Shown: one piece after another, positions 32,801 to 46,359 of the stretch
Layout of the letters: each line of letters starts with the position of its first letter
Numbering within the stretch: position 1 is the first letter of the stretch
Source of the DNA: Bretschneidera sinensis
Lineage: Eukaryota; Streptophyta; Magnoliopsida; Brassicales; Akaniaceae
Reading direction: 5' to 3'
Length of the DNA: 64,000 nt
Assembly (NCBI GenBank): GCA_023935145.1
Contig: CM043705.1
Coordinates: forward strand, 20,834,501 to 20,898,500
Position numbers and translations under genes: made by a program
Notes under the pieces: model-generated
Told to the model about the DNA's origin: nothing
Seen by the model: the letters and a program-made list of their open reading frames with translations, nothing else
Database searches by the model: none

Positions 32801-33720
32801 AAATTAAATTTTGGAAAAAAAATCAGAAAATACAGAGAATTAAAGTTAAAGACTACATAACAAGAAAAATGATTGAGATGTACAAAATGAGTAAGTGCAG
32901 CAAGAGAAAAATATTGAATGAATTTGAAAAATCTAGAAAGAAATAGAAAACTGGCACTTGAAAAACCCCAAACCATTAAAACTAATTGGAGGTCATCGTC
33001 GACGAAATTAAGAGAATCACATATGAACAAAATGACCTAAGATAGTTATGAGAGAAACAGTAAAACAAAATAAATATAAAAAAATGAGAATCAGGTTTTT
33101 AATTTATGTTTTTTTCAATCAATGATGAATCAAGTTTGTAATAAAATACCTATTACACTTTCTCAAACATATAATACCCATTACTTTGTTTTGATGTAAT
33201 GAACTTTATAATATAATATTTATTTTAATAATTTTAAATCTATTAAACAATATAATAATTATTACAAAGTAGATGAGTGTTCTATTACTCGTTCCATTAT
33301 CACAACAAAGGAAGTATAAGTACTTTTCGTGCACTTAGTCAAGGTCAAAGAACTCATCGTTAGTTGGACCTACTCAATGATCATAGTCCCAACTTAGACC
33401 CAACTTAACAACTCTCACCATGCACATAAAACCATAAAAGGGATTCATTCACTAATATAAAATTTCCAACTTCATGTCACATGTTATGACAATGGGTGCA
33501 TTTTGTTGACAGAGAATCATCTGCTAGCCATCCACGCAAGAAGCTCCAACAAATCAGAATAAAAAACGTGGTTGCCACAGTCTAATAAATCGCGTACTTG
33601 CTTGAGAAATTCCCTTATCCAATGAAAACTCAAAGCATATGTCCATTTACCGCATTCACGACTCCCCGGAAGTGAAGTTCACGCTCCCTTAGACAATGGA
33701 GTACTTTTTTTAGTGTGTAT
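32801..33720. other. Upstream region of the GDT1-like gene, no gene seen
   Basis: AT-rich, no recognisable protein match. It probably includes distal promoter sequence of the gene starting at 33991. Confidence 0.45.
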
Positions 33721-33721
33721 A

Positions 33722-33783
<62 letters not shown>
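33722..33783. repeat. (TA)n microsatellite upstream of the GDT1-like gene
   Basis: About 28-30 uninterrupted TA units, roughly 210 bp before the start codon. A short (GA)n tract follows near 33868-33882. Confidence 0.95.
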
Positions 33784-33990
33784 CAGTCGTCTTGTCTTCG
33801 TCTCCTCAGCCGATTTTGAGACTTCAACGACTAGGCCCGAGTAAGTGACTCAACCTCACTTCTCTTATAGAGAGAGAGAGAGATAGTCGGAGCATCCAAG
33901 AACATCGATCTCTCTGACGTACTCTCTCTGTTCTCTACCAGAATCTAGGGTTCCTTCTCAGCTCTTCTCCTTTTCATCGACTGAGCAAAA

Positions 33991-36900
33991 ATGAGCTCCA
34001 TTGTGCAGGTAATTAATCAATCAATCGAATTAATCTGTAATAAGCTCGTTTCCTTTCTTATAATTTGGATTTTCTGATTGGTGGTAATTATGATTTTGGT
34101 CGATTAAGGGTTTTGCCAAGTCGCTTGCCATGACTGTGCTATCAGAGATTGGCGACAAGACGTTCTTTGCTGCTGCGGTTAGTTATTTTTCTTTTCATTA
34201 TATTTTTGTTTTTGTTTTTGGGTTTTGATTATGTTTTGTATTTGATTTTGATAGAACGATTGATTTCTATTGAATTGTCGATAGGATGTAGTTTGGCATG
34301 CCTTGGATGTGTTGATTTGGACCAAAAAATTAGTTTATGATGCGATTGATGATTAAAATATTTAGGAAATTGGAGCATGTTCATCTGAATTTCTTTTTTT
34401 TTTTTTTGAATTTTCAAAGATAAATGTTAATGTAAAACAAATTGGTGTCGAAGTTTGTTGCTGAAGGAAGTTAACAAAAAAAAACAGAGAGATCCTACTA
34501 TCAAAATTATTGTATGCTATTTGCAAACATGAGGAAACTCATTTTATGGTTGATTTCATGAGTTTGATTTATGAATTGGCTAGTTAGGTATTGATTGAAT
34601 ATAGAGATTGTTCTTTCTTTCGGGGGGAAAAAGTTATATTTGACAAACTGTAGATTCCAAAATGCTTACTTTATGAAAAGTGCATTTTTACATTATATAA
34701 CTATACTATCTTGATGTATGGTTTTGATTCCATGGGTCCCACATAGACAAGCATCAATTCTCAATTCATTGTTTAATATTCCCTCAGAACTTTCATTGGG
34801 TATAGTGTTTTCTCATATGATTAATACTTCTTATTTGGTTAGTATAGGCCCCAGAAACTGCCTGGCTGGTTAATACCATGGCTGCTTAAGAATATTTCAT
34901 GTAAATATGATGTGCTACTGAAATCAACCTCTTTTACTGACGACAAGTAAAGGAGACAAAAATCAATTCTCATTTCATTGTTTAATATTCCTTCAGAACT
35001 TTCATGGGTTATAGTGTTTTTGCATATGGTTAATGCTTCTTATTTGGCTAGTATTGGCCCCAGAAACTACCTGGATGGTTAATACCATGTTCACTTAAGA
35101 AGGTTTTATGTAAATAGGATGTGTTACTAAAATCCATCTGTCTCCTTTACTGACCATAAGTAAAGGACACAAGGACCAATTCTCATTTTATTGTTTAATA
35201 TTCGTCCAGAGCTTGCATGGGTTATAGTGTTTTCTCATATGATTAATACTTTTACCGTATTTGGTTAGTATTGGCCCAAGAAACTACCTGGCTAAGTTAA
35301 TACCATGATCATTTAAGAAGGTTTTGTGTAAATAGGATGTATTACTGAAATCCATCTGTCTCCTTTAATGACAATAAATAAAGGACACAATGATCAATTC
35401 TCATTTCATTGTTTAGTATTCCTCTAGAACTTTCGTGGGTTATAGTGTTTTCTCATATGATTAATACTTCTTATTTGGTTAGTAATGGCCTCAGAAACTA
35501 CCTGGCTGGTTAATACCATGGCCACTTAAGAAGGTTTTGAGGATGTGTTATTGAATTCCATATGTCTCCTTTACTGACAATAAGTAAAGGAAACATAAAT
35601 GAACTCAAATGAGTTCTCATGTTTGGTATAGTTTTACTTACCGTAAAATTGAAATAAATTTTGTGTTTGGAATCAATCAAAAGACTGAATCAATTTTCTG
35701 CATGTTACGTAAACACTCCTAGCATCATCATATGTGAGTACAATCCAAAAAATATATCATATGCACAAGCTAAGCGTTCATCTGTATAGAAATAGAAATA
35801 GTTGCACATAAATGTAACTATTATGGGTATGAGGATGATTAAGGCTTGCATCACAGATTTTTAGCTTAAAACTTATTCCTTACCTCTTAGTCATAGTGAC
35901 TATGGTGCCAGCTACACCTATTAAAGCTCTACCCCCACCCACACCTATAAGCTCACACGTGACATGTATATCATAGACACACATACAACTGCAATGAAGT
36001 TATTGTAGCCTAAAATGAAAACCATTAGCAAGGTGCATAGATCACCATCAGAAATGATAGTGGAGATTATATTTCAAACAGGAGAAGCAATAGAATCCAA
36101 AGGCAAGAGGGAGAGACCAGAAGAGGGACAAAGAATGAGAAGAACAAGAGAGGAACTAGGGCTGCAAAATAGAAAAAAGGGTCTACAAACTAGAAAAATT
36201 TTGAAATTTATAATAAGGGTAGTTTCATCCTTGTAGTTTTTTACTAGAAAAAGTCTAAAATTCATTTGCAAATTCAATCAATTTGGTTAGAATTTGCTCA
36301 AGACTTACTCAATTCCAAATCACTTGCAAATGAATTCCATGGTTTATTAGTAAACCAAACATGTAGTCAATCCATTTGTAAATGAATTCTTTATTTTATT
36401 AGGACACCAAACATAAAAAACTATGGAATTGCAAATGAATTTCGTAAAAACTATGGAATTCATTTATACCAAACAGGTTGTACACTTCATTTGATACCAA
36501 TCGGTTTGTTAGTTTTATGAGAACTTATTAGCTTTTCTGCTTTTTGATGTAGTGGTGTATCCATTGTTGGTTAAAGTATCCATGAGTGCTAGGGGTGGAC
36601 CCAATATTTTATCTCGCGGGGGCCAATAAGAACACTCGCAAACTTTTCATCTGTTAACATTTATCAGTGCAAATCTTAAAAGCACACAAACAGTTTATGA
36701 GTGACGTATTTATAATAAAGCTAAATTATAAACTAACACTCGTTCTGTCCAGCAAAGATTGTCCATCTTTCCTTTTTTGAGTGTTGCAAAAATTTTCCAC
36801 GTACTATGTACAGCAAGTCAAATGCACTTTCTTAACACGTGATAAAAAATGGACAATCTTTGTGGGATGAAGGGAGTACAGAAAATCTGATTTGACTCTG

Positions 36901-39870
36901 TAACGAATCTAATAAATTTAATAATGGAATAATACTAAACGTAGATATAAAATATTTTAATAGTTTATAGTTTAATTTTATCATTAATAATAGCCTGTTT
37001 GAAGAAAAAACACTAACACTACGTTTGGTTGAATAGAATTAGGGTTTGGAATTGGAATTAAAGTGGAATCATAATTTTTTTCAACATGAAAATAGTTAAA
37101 AAAGATCAAGATTCCATCGCAATTCCAATTTCAAATCTCAATTCCATGCTATCAAATGCAACGTAAGTGTCATTACAACTTAAATATGAAAGATAAGGGG
37201 GGAAACGTAGGGTATTGTTGAGGGACAATTAGTCCCTAATGAGCGTGATATTTTTCACAAGAGGTTTGTAGCATAGAAGAGTTTGAGTTGGTCACTGAAT
37301 ATGTCATTTTAGAGTCAAGAAATTATGCTTTCAGGCTTCTATTTCTCAATTGTTCTTCCTCGATGAAAAGATGCCTCTTCCATTATGTAGCTTTCAGTTT
37401 ACTATAAGTAGAGGATTGAACTTCTACTCTCACTTTGATCATTGCTTAATATTTCTTTTATATGTTTTTGCAAGTTGAAACAGAAAACCAACACTGTTTT
37501 TCTTCTAAAAGTTTGTAATCTAAATTTTTTGTGGCATCTTATTACTTGTTCCTAGATCTTGGCAATGCGTCATCCAAGGAGACTTGTGTTATCTGGTTGC
37601 CTGGGAGCTTTAATTGTAAGTGTTTTATTGGCATCTTTATCCTTTATGTTTACTTTGCTGTAAATTTAGTATCTGTTGTATTTTCTGAAGCCTCACGATT
37701 TTGTCCATTTTTAGTTGATGACTATTCTTTCTGCTCTTGTTGGTTGGGCTGCTCCAAATCTGGTAAGCATCTAATTGCTGTCTGAGAAATGCTTATGCGT
37801 ATTGGTTGTTTTTTAATGTTTGTAGAAGGACTCTACCCTGATAATAATGGTTTATTATTTTTGTTATTGTCAGTATCAATCAATATTCCATTTATTTGTA
37901 AGTTGTGTTCCCTCCAAGTTTGCTAAAGATTTATTCAAGAATACAAATCGATTGTACTGCTCTGAATCTGTGGCCATTATGTGCATAGTTCTTTCAGAAC
38001 TATGTATTTGGTTAGGTAAAACTATCTTTGAGTATGTTCAGCTAAACTTATGAGCATGTTAGAAGTCTTGTATGAACAATGGGGGTACTTGCGAAGACAT
38101 GTAAACCTATTTGTTTCACTGTGAAATGAATTATAGTTTTCATTATACATTTTCTCTCATTTTCTGGATGCCACATTTTGTGTAGCTTTTGAAAGAAACA
38201 GCACAATACGTGGCTTGCCCCTGAGCAGCTAAAGTTGATTATATTATTGAGCCAATTCTACTTTAGCTCAAGCCTGGCTTCTCAAGCTTGAATGGAGCTT
38301 GAACATTTTTCTTGATAAGTTAAATGTTTATCCATATAAAGCGCACCTAGGTTGAATGGTGGATGAACTTAGCTCAAGCTTGCAGAGTTCTGGTCAATCC
38401 TTGAGCTAAATAAAGTTGTGTTTTCTTAATCGTTCTCTGCAGTCCAACTTTATGTAACTTCTAGCATCATAAATGTTATGTATGAATTTAACTTTCAACG
38501 TATATGTTGTTTGTACTCGAATCAGAGTTTTGGTTCTAGAGCACATCCTCACTCAATCTTCATGGTTGATTAATTCTGTTGATGTTCATTATATTGTCAA
38601 GTGCATGTGTTCATTTAAATTTGCATCAAACAGGCTCATATTATTTTGTGTTTCCTTCCTGTTCCAGTTGCTTTACAACATGTGCTGTGATCTTTACTGT
38701 GCAGATCTCTCGCAAATGGACTCATCACATAACAACATTGTTGTTCTTTAGTTTTGGGCTATGGTCTCTATGGGATGGATTCACAGATGGAGGGTAATGG
38801 TTTATTTACATGCAATCATTCTTTTGTTTGCTACCTTTTGCTTGGGGATAAACTATTGTTGAGAGATTAGTGGAGATAAATTCTGCTTGAACAGGAGTCT
38901 GATTCTACATTTTTTGACAGGGAGGCTGAAGAATTGGCTGAAGTTGAAGTGGAATTGGTTGGTTATCCTCTTATTATGACTTGCCTCATATTTAACTTTA
39001 AATTCCTTTTGACTTCACTTTTATTGTATGATTAGGATGCTAATTGGAAGACTAATGGAGGAACAGTGAAAGAGAGCAGCAAGGTATTGCAATAATATCA
39101 CTATTTAATGAACTTGACATTTCTAGTGCTAAAATATTAAACTATTTCCTGTGTTTCCAGGTTAATGATGAATTGAAAAAGCAGAAGCGGCCATTTCTTT
39201 CACAGTTCTTCTCTCCCATCTTTTTGAAGGTGAATGTTTCTTCTGAACTATTAAATTTAAAAGTCAGCAAGGCTGAAATTTACTTAATTACTTTCACCTT
39301 TACATTCTCCAGGCATTTTCGATAACTTTTTTTGGTGAATGGGGTGACAAGAGCCAGGTAAGCATCACCAACTAGAACTGCCTATATCTGGGTATATGCC
39401 ATGGTTGAAATCATTTGGATCTTCACCATCATGCACTGATAGTAACTGCCTGTTCAGCTTGCTACCATTGGTTTGGCTGCTGATGAAAATCCATTTGGTG
39501 TGGTCCTGGGTGGAGTTGTGTAAGTTATCCCTGTAAACCTTTCCATGTATTTTTTCTAGGATATCTATGTATCACATATTCATCTATCCTCTGTATATGT
39601 TTCTGACTATGGTCTTCTTTTTTCAGAGCACAAGCATTGTGCACAACTGCTGCTGTCCTTGGAGGAAAGAGCTTGGCATCTCAGATATCTGAGAAAATAG
39701 TAATCATGGACACTTTGCCTTTTTTGGCATATTACAATAATGGTTTATTATTTTGTTAAGTAGTTTCTAAAATCGAAGTTGTGATTATTTTGATGCAGGT
39801 TGCACTCTCGGGTGGAATTCTTTTCATTGTTTTTGGAATCCAATCCTTCCTCTCAACTGTTGAGTCATGA
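33991..39870 (+). CDS. GDT1-like protein (UPF0016/TMEM165 family), 12 exons
   Basis: Predicted coding exons: 33991-34008, 34109-34177, 37556-37615, 37715-37762, 38705-38793, 38921-38957, 39036-39083, 39161-39229, 39313-39357, 39458-39519, 39627-39699 and 39799-39870. All have GT-AG borders and sum to 690 nt, giving 229 residues plus stop. The product has two hydrophobic halves, each with the family signature E-x-G-D-K-(T/S): SEIGDKTFF (Glu19) and GEWGDKSQ (Glu155). A hydrophilic acidic loop separates them. The length and sequence fit the short GDT1-like 4/5 plant members without a chloroplast peptide. Family members transport Mn2+ or Ca2+ with proton exchange. The short plant ones are placed in ER or Golgi membranes, so that location is inferred. 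The start follows a GA-rich leader. Neighbour CLPS1 is tail-to-tail. All key residues are intact. Confidence 0.93.
34755..35610 (+). repeat. Four-copy ~213-bp tandem repeat in intron 2 of the GDT1-like gene
   Basis: Copies start with CAATTCTCA near 34755, 34964, 35177 and 35395. Shared blocks include TTATAGTGTTTTCTCATATG, GGTTAATACCATG and GACAATAAGTAAAGGA-like ends. Intron 2 is 3.4 kb, much longer than the others. No coding sequence is evident. Confidence 0.88.
36739..36876. mobile_element. Stowaway-like MITE in intron 2
   Basis: Terminal inverted repeats are CTCGTTCTGTCCAGCAAAGA on the left and, read inverted on the right, CTCCCTTCATCCCACAAAGA. Both continue TTGTCCAT. TA follows on the right and CA precedes on the left, consistent with a mutated TA target site. 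It is 138 bp. The CTCC(C/T)-type terminus with CACAAAGATTGTCCA is the common Tc1/mariner-derived plant MITE pattern. Confidence 0.75.
37015..37170. repeat. Short inverted-repeat element in intron 2, class uncertain
   Basis: The left edge CACTACGTTTGGTTGAATAG is mirrored on the right by the inverted CACTTACGTTGCATTTGATA. AATTCCA-rich sequence lies between. It resembles a MITE. No clear target duplication was found. Confidence 0.4.
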
Positions 39871-42501
39871 TGTCTACAATCTTGCTTATGGTTCGTTCCT
39901 ATTTCAATACATTTTAATAGCATCTTATAGGGTGCTTATTAGAGTGGTTGCATGCTTTAAAAGAAAATGTTCTATTTGCCTTTGGCATATAGTGGAAAGT
40001 CATTCACCAATTTATAGATTTGGCCAACATATTTCACCCAGTTACAATCCCAATTTGAATATAGAAATTGGTTGATTGATAATACTTTTACTGATTGGAG
40101 AACGGTTTTATAGTTCGTTTTACCCTCCTGTTCCAGGCATTCTTTCTTCCTCTCTCTCTCTCTCTCCTTCACTCCCTCTACACACACTGCAGACCTTTGA
40201 GCCAACACAATACCATGGTCTCTTGCATGATCGAATACGTAGTTAAATTTTCTATGGTATTGTCTTCGAATTTGTGAGGGTTGTGTTACCTGTAGGAGGG
40301 AATTCCTTAAAACGACTAACTGCACAAAGCTTGTTCCTGCACACACACACACACATCCACATCCACATGTTTGCTCAAGTACCTGCAAATGAGTCTAGAT
40401 GTTGACCCACTGCATCATTTCTAATGGTGACTCCATGTTTACAGCTTTCATTCAGGGTTTGAAAGCTGGTTGGTGAAACCAAAGAATATTATATTTTGAG
40501 ATGGAGTTGTATATTGTTTCACGAGTCTGGCATTAAAATTGTGATCATGATTATTTACAGGAGCAATGACCTCATCAGGGACAAAAATCTGCCTCAGAGC
40601 TAAAACATTTTCAGTATCAAGGCTATTTCATGTTGATGGTGTCTTTGACCAGGCCTGATGAATTGCCCGTCTCTCTATCTTTTCGTTGTATTCCACTTCA
40701 ATAGCATATTGTTGAGCAGGCATTCAATTTGTTCTCATCAGTCTTCAATCTTCATTACCCTTTGAAACTGTCTGACAGAATAGGATACTTGTGCTGTGAT
40801 GAAAATATTTTCCCACTAATTCATTGGTCTTTCATGATGCATGTGACATAAGGCTGCGAATAGAGTCCATTTTGCCCAAAAGCACCTCCTTTATCTTCTG
40901 TTTATAAAAAAAAAAAAAAAAAAGATGGGTTCGAATTTTATAGTTTTTTTAAACCTCTTACTTAGTAGTGGATTGGAATGAGTTGAGTCGGAATTAAGAA
41001 AATTGAATTTGAGATGACTTATAAAGTGAAATTTATGAGCTCGGTTAGCACTCGAGTTCGAACTGAGTTTTTAGAAATAAAATAATAAATATATATTTTA
41101 AAATAACAAATATGTGTTTATTATAATATATATAATATATATTTAATTTATTAATTAAATTGAATTGGTTCATTAATTTTATTAGTTTAATTTAACATTA
41201 TTCGAGTTTAAATCGATAAACTAATTTAGTCAAAATTATAATTTGAATTTGAGTTTGATTTAATTAAATTTCGAAATGAATATCTCGAACGAGCTTAGCT
41301 GTTGAATTAAGTTTTACCTCAGCTCTTACTAAAATTGAATCACATAATTATTTTTAAAATTTGGGAAAATGGAATCGATTTTTGATTGGTTCTTAAAAGT
41401 CAAAAGTAAAAGCGAACAAAAAGTGATGCTAGGTAAAAATTACTCAATTGGAACCATAATCGAAAGCTTCATCTAGTACGGTCTTGAGCATTCGATCTCT
41501 TTTAAATATTTTGAGTTAATTTAATTGCCCATTCAATTAATAAAAGAGAAGAAACTTGATACGTCTCGATGTGGCATTAATACGACTAAAAGCAAAACAG
41601 AAATAAATTTGCGGTTGTTATTGTTTGAGAAATTAATTTCTAAAAGAACTTCAGAGAGCTGCTGATAAGTATCTTAATAGTGATTTTGTCTTCAAGTTCA
41701 CTTTGTTCTTTCATACAGTTGTTTTATTCATGATATTTTGTGTCATGAACGACTTTAAATCTAGATGAAAACATAACTGCCTAGTAAAGAGAAATGAGCG
41801 ATTCACTTGACAATACAGGGACAAAAGCTATGGACATTAAGATCCCGTTTGCATAGTAGAATTGATTTATAGTTTATAAAATGATTTTTTAAAACAATTA
41901 ATGTTAAATCAATGATAAAACTATACTATTTAGTATTTGATAAAATAATCGACATAATTTTAATTTTTTTAAAATAAAAACAATTTCATAAAACATATTT
42001 TTAAAAGTGTTTAACCTAATTTCAATTTATATGAAACAAAAATTATTTTATAAACACTCTCGTACCAATTTTCATTGTTTTTTTTGTTGATTGAAAAAAA
42101 ATAAAAAATTAGAGAATAAAGAGTAAAATTAACTATTTTCTGTCATTTTCTTATTTATTTCTACTTTTTCATCCCTCTCTATCAACCACATAGAAAAGAT
42201 CAATATTTTTTTTTTATTTCATTTCTTTTCCGCCCACATTCCTCTCCTGCCAATCAGAGCCTAAATATGAAACAATAATTGCCTACCACTTCTCATCAAA
42301 TAACACCTAATCAAGTAATGATCGTAAATTATGCTAAATTTTTATTCAAAATTACTACCATCAACTTCTCTTAATTTGACCATAAGATGATCATAGTTCA
42401 TACAAATATGGACATTACCGATCTATATACACCATCTAACACTTTAAGAAGAAAGTTTTTGGCAGAGATAAAACCATGTAAATTATAAACACATTTAAGC
42501 T
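39871..42501. other. Intergenic region between two convergent genes
   Basis: The first several hundred bases may be the 3' untranslated region of the GDT1-like gene. A CT-rich tract (40140-40170), a CA-rich tract (40339-40352) and a run of about 20 A near 40904-40923 are present. ORFs here are short and lack domains. From 41000 to 42480 I see only AT-rich sequence. Confidence 0.5.
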
Positions 42502-45033
42502 TCAGCACCCACCACTTGCAGGTTCAATTGAACTCAGAAGCCCATTGCCCCTCAGATGCATGCAGTGTTCTTCAGCATCAGCCTGATCACAAATAATCAC
42601 CACTGCCAAGCCATTGTGGTGTGCTTCTTGCATTACATTAACAGCAATGTCAAGTGTCATCCCAGGGATGACCTTCATCAGTACCTGGACGACATATTCC
42701 CTTTTATTGTAATTGTCATTGTGCAGTATCACACGGTAAGGTGGAGCTGTTTTCCTCGATTTCCTGAACAAGTGTCACAGTAACATATTAAAACTTCAAT
42801 CCATTATTTCATTTTATTCTACGAAGAAGGAATATCAGACACCATGCAATTATCTTTCCCTTTTCGCTACTCAAGTAGATTGAGGATATTGTCAACTTCC
42901 ACATGTTATTTCATTTTTGTAGACACCATCTAATGCAAAGTTAAATAGCACCAGCGTGTTTAACGATAAAATGTACATTTAAATGAGAAAATTCAATCTA
43001 ATAAGTATGGATGGAGCATAATCTGAGCTAGAGAAAACGTGGATTAAAAAAGTATATCTGAATTAGAGAATAGAGATCTTAACTTGAAACGGCATATGTT
43101 GCAAAATAGACAACAAAAAAATGCTATTCCCCTAGATTCTTTAACCTGAGGTCAGTTTCCGGATTTAAATTGTCAACACGACATAGCACCTCCTACTTTA
43201 GTTTATAAAACAACATTTCTTTATGGATCAATCATCCACTTTGATTTCACAATCAGACAGGAAGATTATTCACAGAGCATAAAGTGATAACAATATAAAT
43301 TTATGATAAAAATGCACTCATTCAATGCAATGAGATATAAATGTATAATATTACCACGCAGAATATACAAAAAAAGGAACAGCTTACTAAATTTGTGTAG
43401 ATACCTCAAATCAAACTCAGATTCACGGCCAGGACTAGTTTTCTCTATAACTGGTCTTTCCAACACTCCCCCTCCTTTACCTGGTCCTGTTGCTGATACA
43501 GCCATGAGAATGCCACGATTGGTGCATGGTCCTTTACAAAGAGAGTGTTTCTCCCCTGTTGTATATTATCAATTTATCATCATTGAAGAAAATGAATAAA
43601 GCGTTAGTATAAGAAATAATTACAAATTACTACCCTTGTAATGCTTACCAAGTAAAAAGTTATTGAATAAAAAATGGAAAGAAAATTAGGCAATGGAGAT
43701 TGGAGACAGGAAAGAAGAACATCTAAAATAAGAATGGGCATAACATGTTAGGATGGTTAATATCCTAACATCAATTTAACAAATAAAGTAACACTTATAT
43801 GGTTGCACAAAAGACATATCGTCAATTTTTTGGATAAATATCACCCAGAAAATACATAGATTTTCATGTGTCAGTACGACCGTAGAGCAGAGAAAACTAA
43901 AACCCAGTGACATATTCCAAATCTTTGCAATGTCCTGAACTATTTCCAGACAAGCACCTCAGCTATTATCCAACCAACAATCATTCTAAAAGTAGAGCTA
44001 GTATATATGCGTTGACGTGAACTCTCAAGGTTTTTTTTTTAATTTATTTTTATTTTTAACTTTCCATCTCTATCAATGTACTGAAAGTGAGCAGCTCACA
44101 ATCTTAGTCATCAGAACTCTAAAGCCGTCACCTCCCAAATGTGTTTTATCCAATTCAATACCCGTTGCCAATCTATATCACCTATAGCATATGAGCTGGT
44201 AGAGATTTCTAATTATCCTGTTTGAGCATTAATCATAAAGTACATGATCTGCAGATTCCTCAGCATTCTATATAGTACACTTTGTGTAATACCAACACAA
44301 CCCCAATTTCTTGTCCAATTTCAGTGAATAAATCCACCTCGATTAGCTAATCAAGCAATCACCCCTTTTGAGTAATAGTTGTAGAAGCTAATTTAGAAGA
44401 TAACAATCCACCAGAGGTATCTCTCCTAGATAACTCATTATCATGTTCCAACAAAGTATTATCATTAGAGAAATGAGAACTTCTGAATAAGATTCCATAA
44501 AAAAAAATCAACAACAATTGAATCAGAAAACGATTTCCAAACTCGCTGGAACAACAAAAGAAACCACCATATTCTGTTGACTCCATCAGCACTAGTAGTA
44601 TTTAATTAAGCTAATTTATATAGCGAAAGGGTAAAAATTTCCCAAAATCGAAAAAATAAAAAATAAAGAAAGCCTGGGTGTGAAATGATATATTGTCCGA
44701 AAGCTAACTGCAGAGAAATTGTGATGAATGAAAAGAAAGAATTATAACACAACCCTCACGATTTCTTTATATCAAGCTTTGAATTAAAAAATCATTAGCT
44801 AAGCAAAGCTACTAAGATGAATTTTTGACCGTTCGATGAGAGCAATTGCAATCAATCAAATAATGAATTTATAAAACATTACAAAAGAAAAAAAAAAAAA
44901 AGGAACAATCGATCTTTTTGCAAATTTAAACAGAAGAGCTAAAGAAATTAAGACGAGAAAGAACTTAACCTGGTTTGGGATTAAAAACGGTACCAGGTGA
45001 GAGAGCTAATCTCCCACATATTGCAGTCTCCAT
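42502..45033 (-). CDS. CLPS1: ATP-dependent Clp protease adaptor ClpS, chloroplast type, 3 exons
   Basis: Predicted exons on the minus strand: 44970-45033, 43405-43555 and 42502-42763. Borders are GT-AG and the sum is 477 nt, giving 158 residues. The start MET-Ala-Ile-Cys is followed by a Ser/basic N-terminus consistent with a chloroplast transit peptide. A linker comes next (GKGGGVLERPVIEKTSPGRE). The ClpS core is in exon 3: RVILHNDNYNKREYVVQVLM, the loop and helix VIPGMTLDIAVNVMQEAHHN, then GLAVVIICDQADAEEHC. The HNDN segment is where ClpS proteins bind the N-terminal residue of substrates. Plant ClpS1 delivers substrates to the stromal ClpC/ClpP protease. Length and exon content match the Arabidopsis type closely. 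No defects are seen. Confidence 0.95.
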
Positions 45034-46048
45034 CTCTCTCTTCACACAAATGTTTACACTGTCTCTCTCTAAAATCAGTACTGGCTAGTTTTTAGTTTTT
45101 ATCATTAACACAAAAAAAAAAACAGGAAGCAGAAATTGAAACTGGTGGTTATGGACTTAGGGCTTGACACGAAGGCAATGTAACAAAATGGCGTCGTTTC
45201 GTTCCTGTCCTCAAACGGTGCGGTTTTCTGTTCACCTCTTAGCCACACAGAAAAAAGAAAAATAAGTGCAGGATGCTATGCGGAAACTTGGGTTGCACTG
45301 TTATGAATTGAGTCACACTTTTTTTTAAAGACCGAATTGAGTCCACTTATGGGCTATCTTTTCATTAAATTTTGTATTATTTTTTTATGGTTTGAGAATA
45401 AGGTTACCAATTCCGCTCGAGCAATGTTTTGTTTCAGTTATGAACAGTTTCTGATTCAATTTGTTTGTGCTTTGTTTCAGATTTAACGATATTTTAAATA
45501 CGTTTTTGTTAAGTTACATATTTTAAAATATATATAGTTATATACAAATTATAATAAAATTATTATTATTTAAATATTAAATGATAAAAATTGTGTATTA
45601 ACCAATACATAATCATAATTATTATCTAAAATTCAAATATTAACACAAAACAACACCAAATTCATGATATTTTAAGAACTACTAATTTAAAACAACATTA
45701 ACTAAAAAAGTTTAGCAATTACATTACAAAATTTTTTAAACTTAATTAAATGTGTCATTATAAAAAACATATCCTGTCAAAACAAAATTAACTAATGGAT
45801 GATGATAGTAAAAAAATGAAAAAAAAAATCATATGTTATGTTTCGGAAAAATAAGATGATTCGAACGAAAGTCGAAACAAAAGATAAAACAAAATATAGA
45901 GATAATTTGTTTTGGTTTATAGCTTAACCGAAACGTTTCAACTGTTTTGGCTAAAACGAAATGAAATTTAATTATAACCTTGTTTGAGAACCAAATAGTT
46001 GAATTGCAACTTTAGGGAATCATAGATGCACTTAATTTTGTGAACCAA
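45034..46048. other. CLPS1 upstream region and AT-rich spacer, no gene seen
   Basis: The first few hundred bases to the right of 45033 should hold the CLPS1 leader and promoter, including a CT/GA-rich stretch at 45030-45075. The remainder up to the element C LTR is AT-rich without a credible ORF. Confidence 0.5.
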
Positions 46049-46332
46049 TATTAGAAACTTAAACCAAGTAGGATTGGTTATTTTAATTCTAGTATATTTA
46101 GTTAGTTTATTCCCTAGTGGGAGTAGTTAGTTTATTTTATTAATCCTACTAGTAATTGTATTTTTGAGAAGCCAATATAAATGTTGGCACATTAGGTGAG
46201 TAATCAATCAAGAAGAAATCAAGAAATCAATCCATAAAAAAATTTAAAGAGTAGTTATTCTTCTCTCAAATCTCATCAATTTGTATGTGTCCTAAGAAAG
46301 TCTTTCTATTCTTAATTTTTCTGCAGCTAACA
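46049..46332 (+). repeat. 5' LTR of element C (284 bp)
   Basis: Starts TATTAGAAACTTAAACC (the usual TG is mutated) and ends CTGCAGCTAACA. It aligns with 53773-53963. A TATA-like CCAATATAAATG lies near 46164-46175. Confidence 0.8.
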
Positions 46333-46334
46333 TA

Positions 46335-46347
46335 TGGTATCAGAGCT
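46335..46347 (+). promoter_or_regulatory. Element C primer-binding site, tRNA-Met type
   Basis: TGGTATCAGAGCT two bases after the LTR end. Confidence 0.9.
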
Positions 46348-46359
46348 AAGCGGAAAAAA

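Noticed and set aside
33630..33827. ORF with Ile-Tyr repeats
   Set aside because: Translation of a TA microsatellite. The same holds for the reading at 63312-63524.
34755..35610. Tandem gene duplication in the intron
   Set aside because: Units have no open frame or splice pattern. They are non-coding repeats.
36580..36700. Fragment of a hAT or Mutator terminal region (GGGGTGGACCC start)
   Set aside because: Only one end is suggestive. No matching terminus or target duplication was found.
39972..40388. 138-codon minus-strand ORF downstream of the GDT1-like gene
   Set aside because: Low-complexity readings of CT- and CA-rich tracts, no domain. More likely 3' untranslated sequence of the plus-strand gene.
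40903..40923. Retroposed poly-A tail (processed pseudogene or SINE)
   Set aside because: The A-run is real, but I see no gene-like or SINE-like body upstream and no target duplication.
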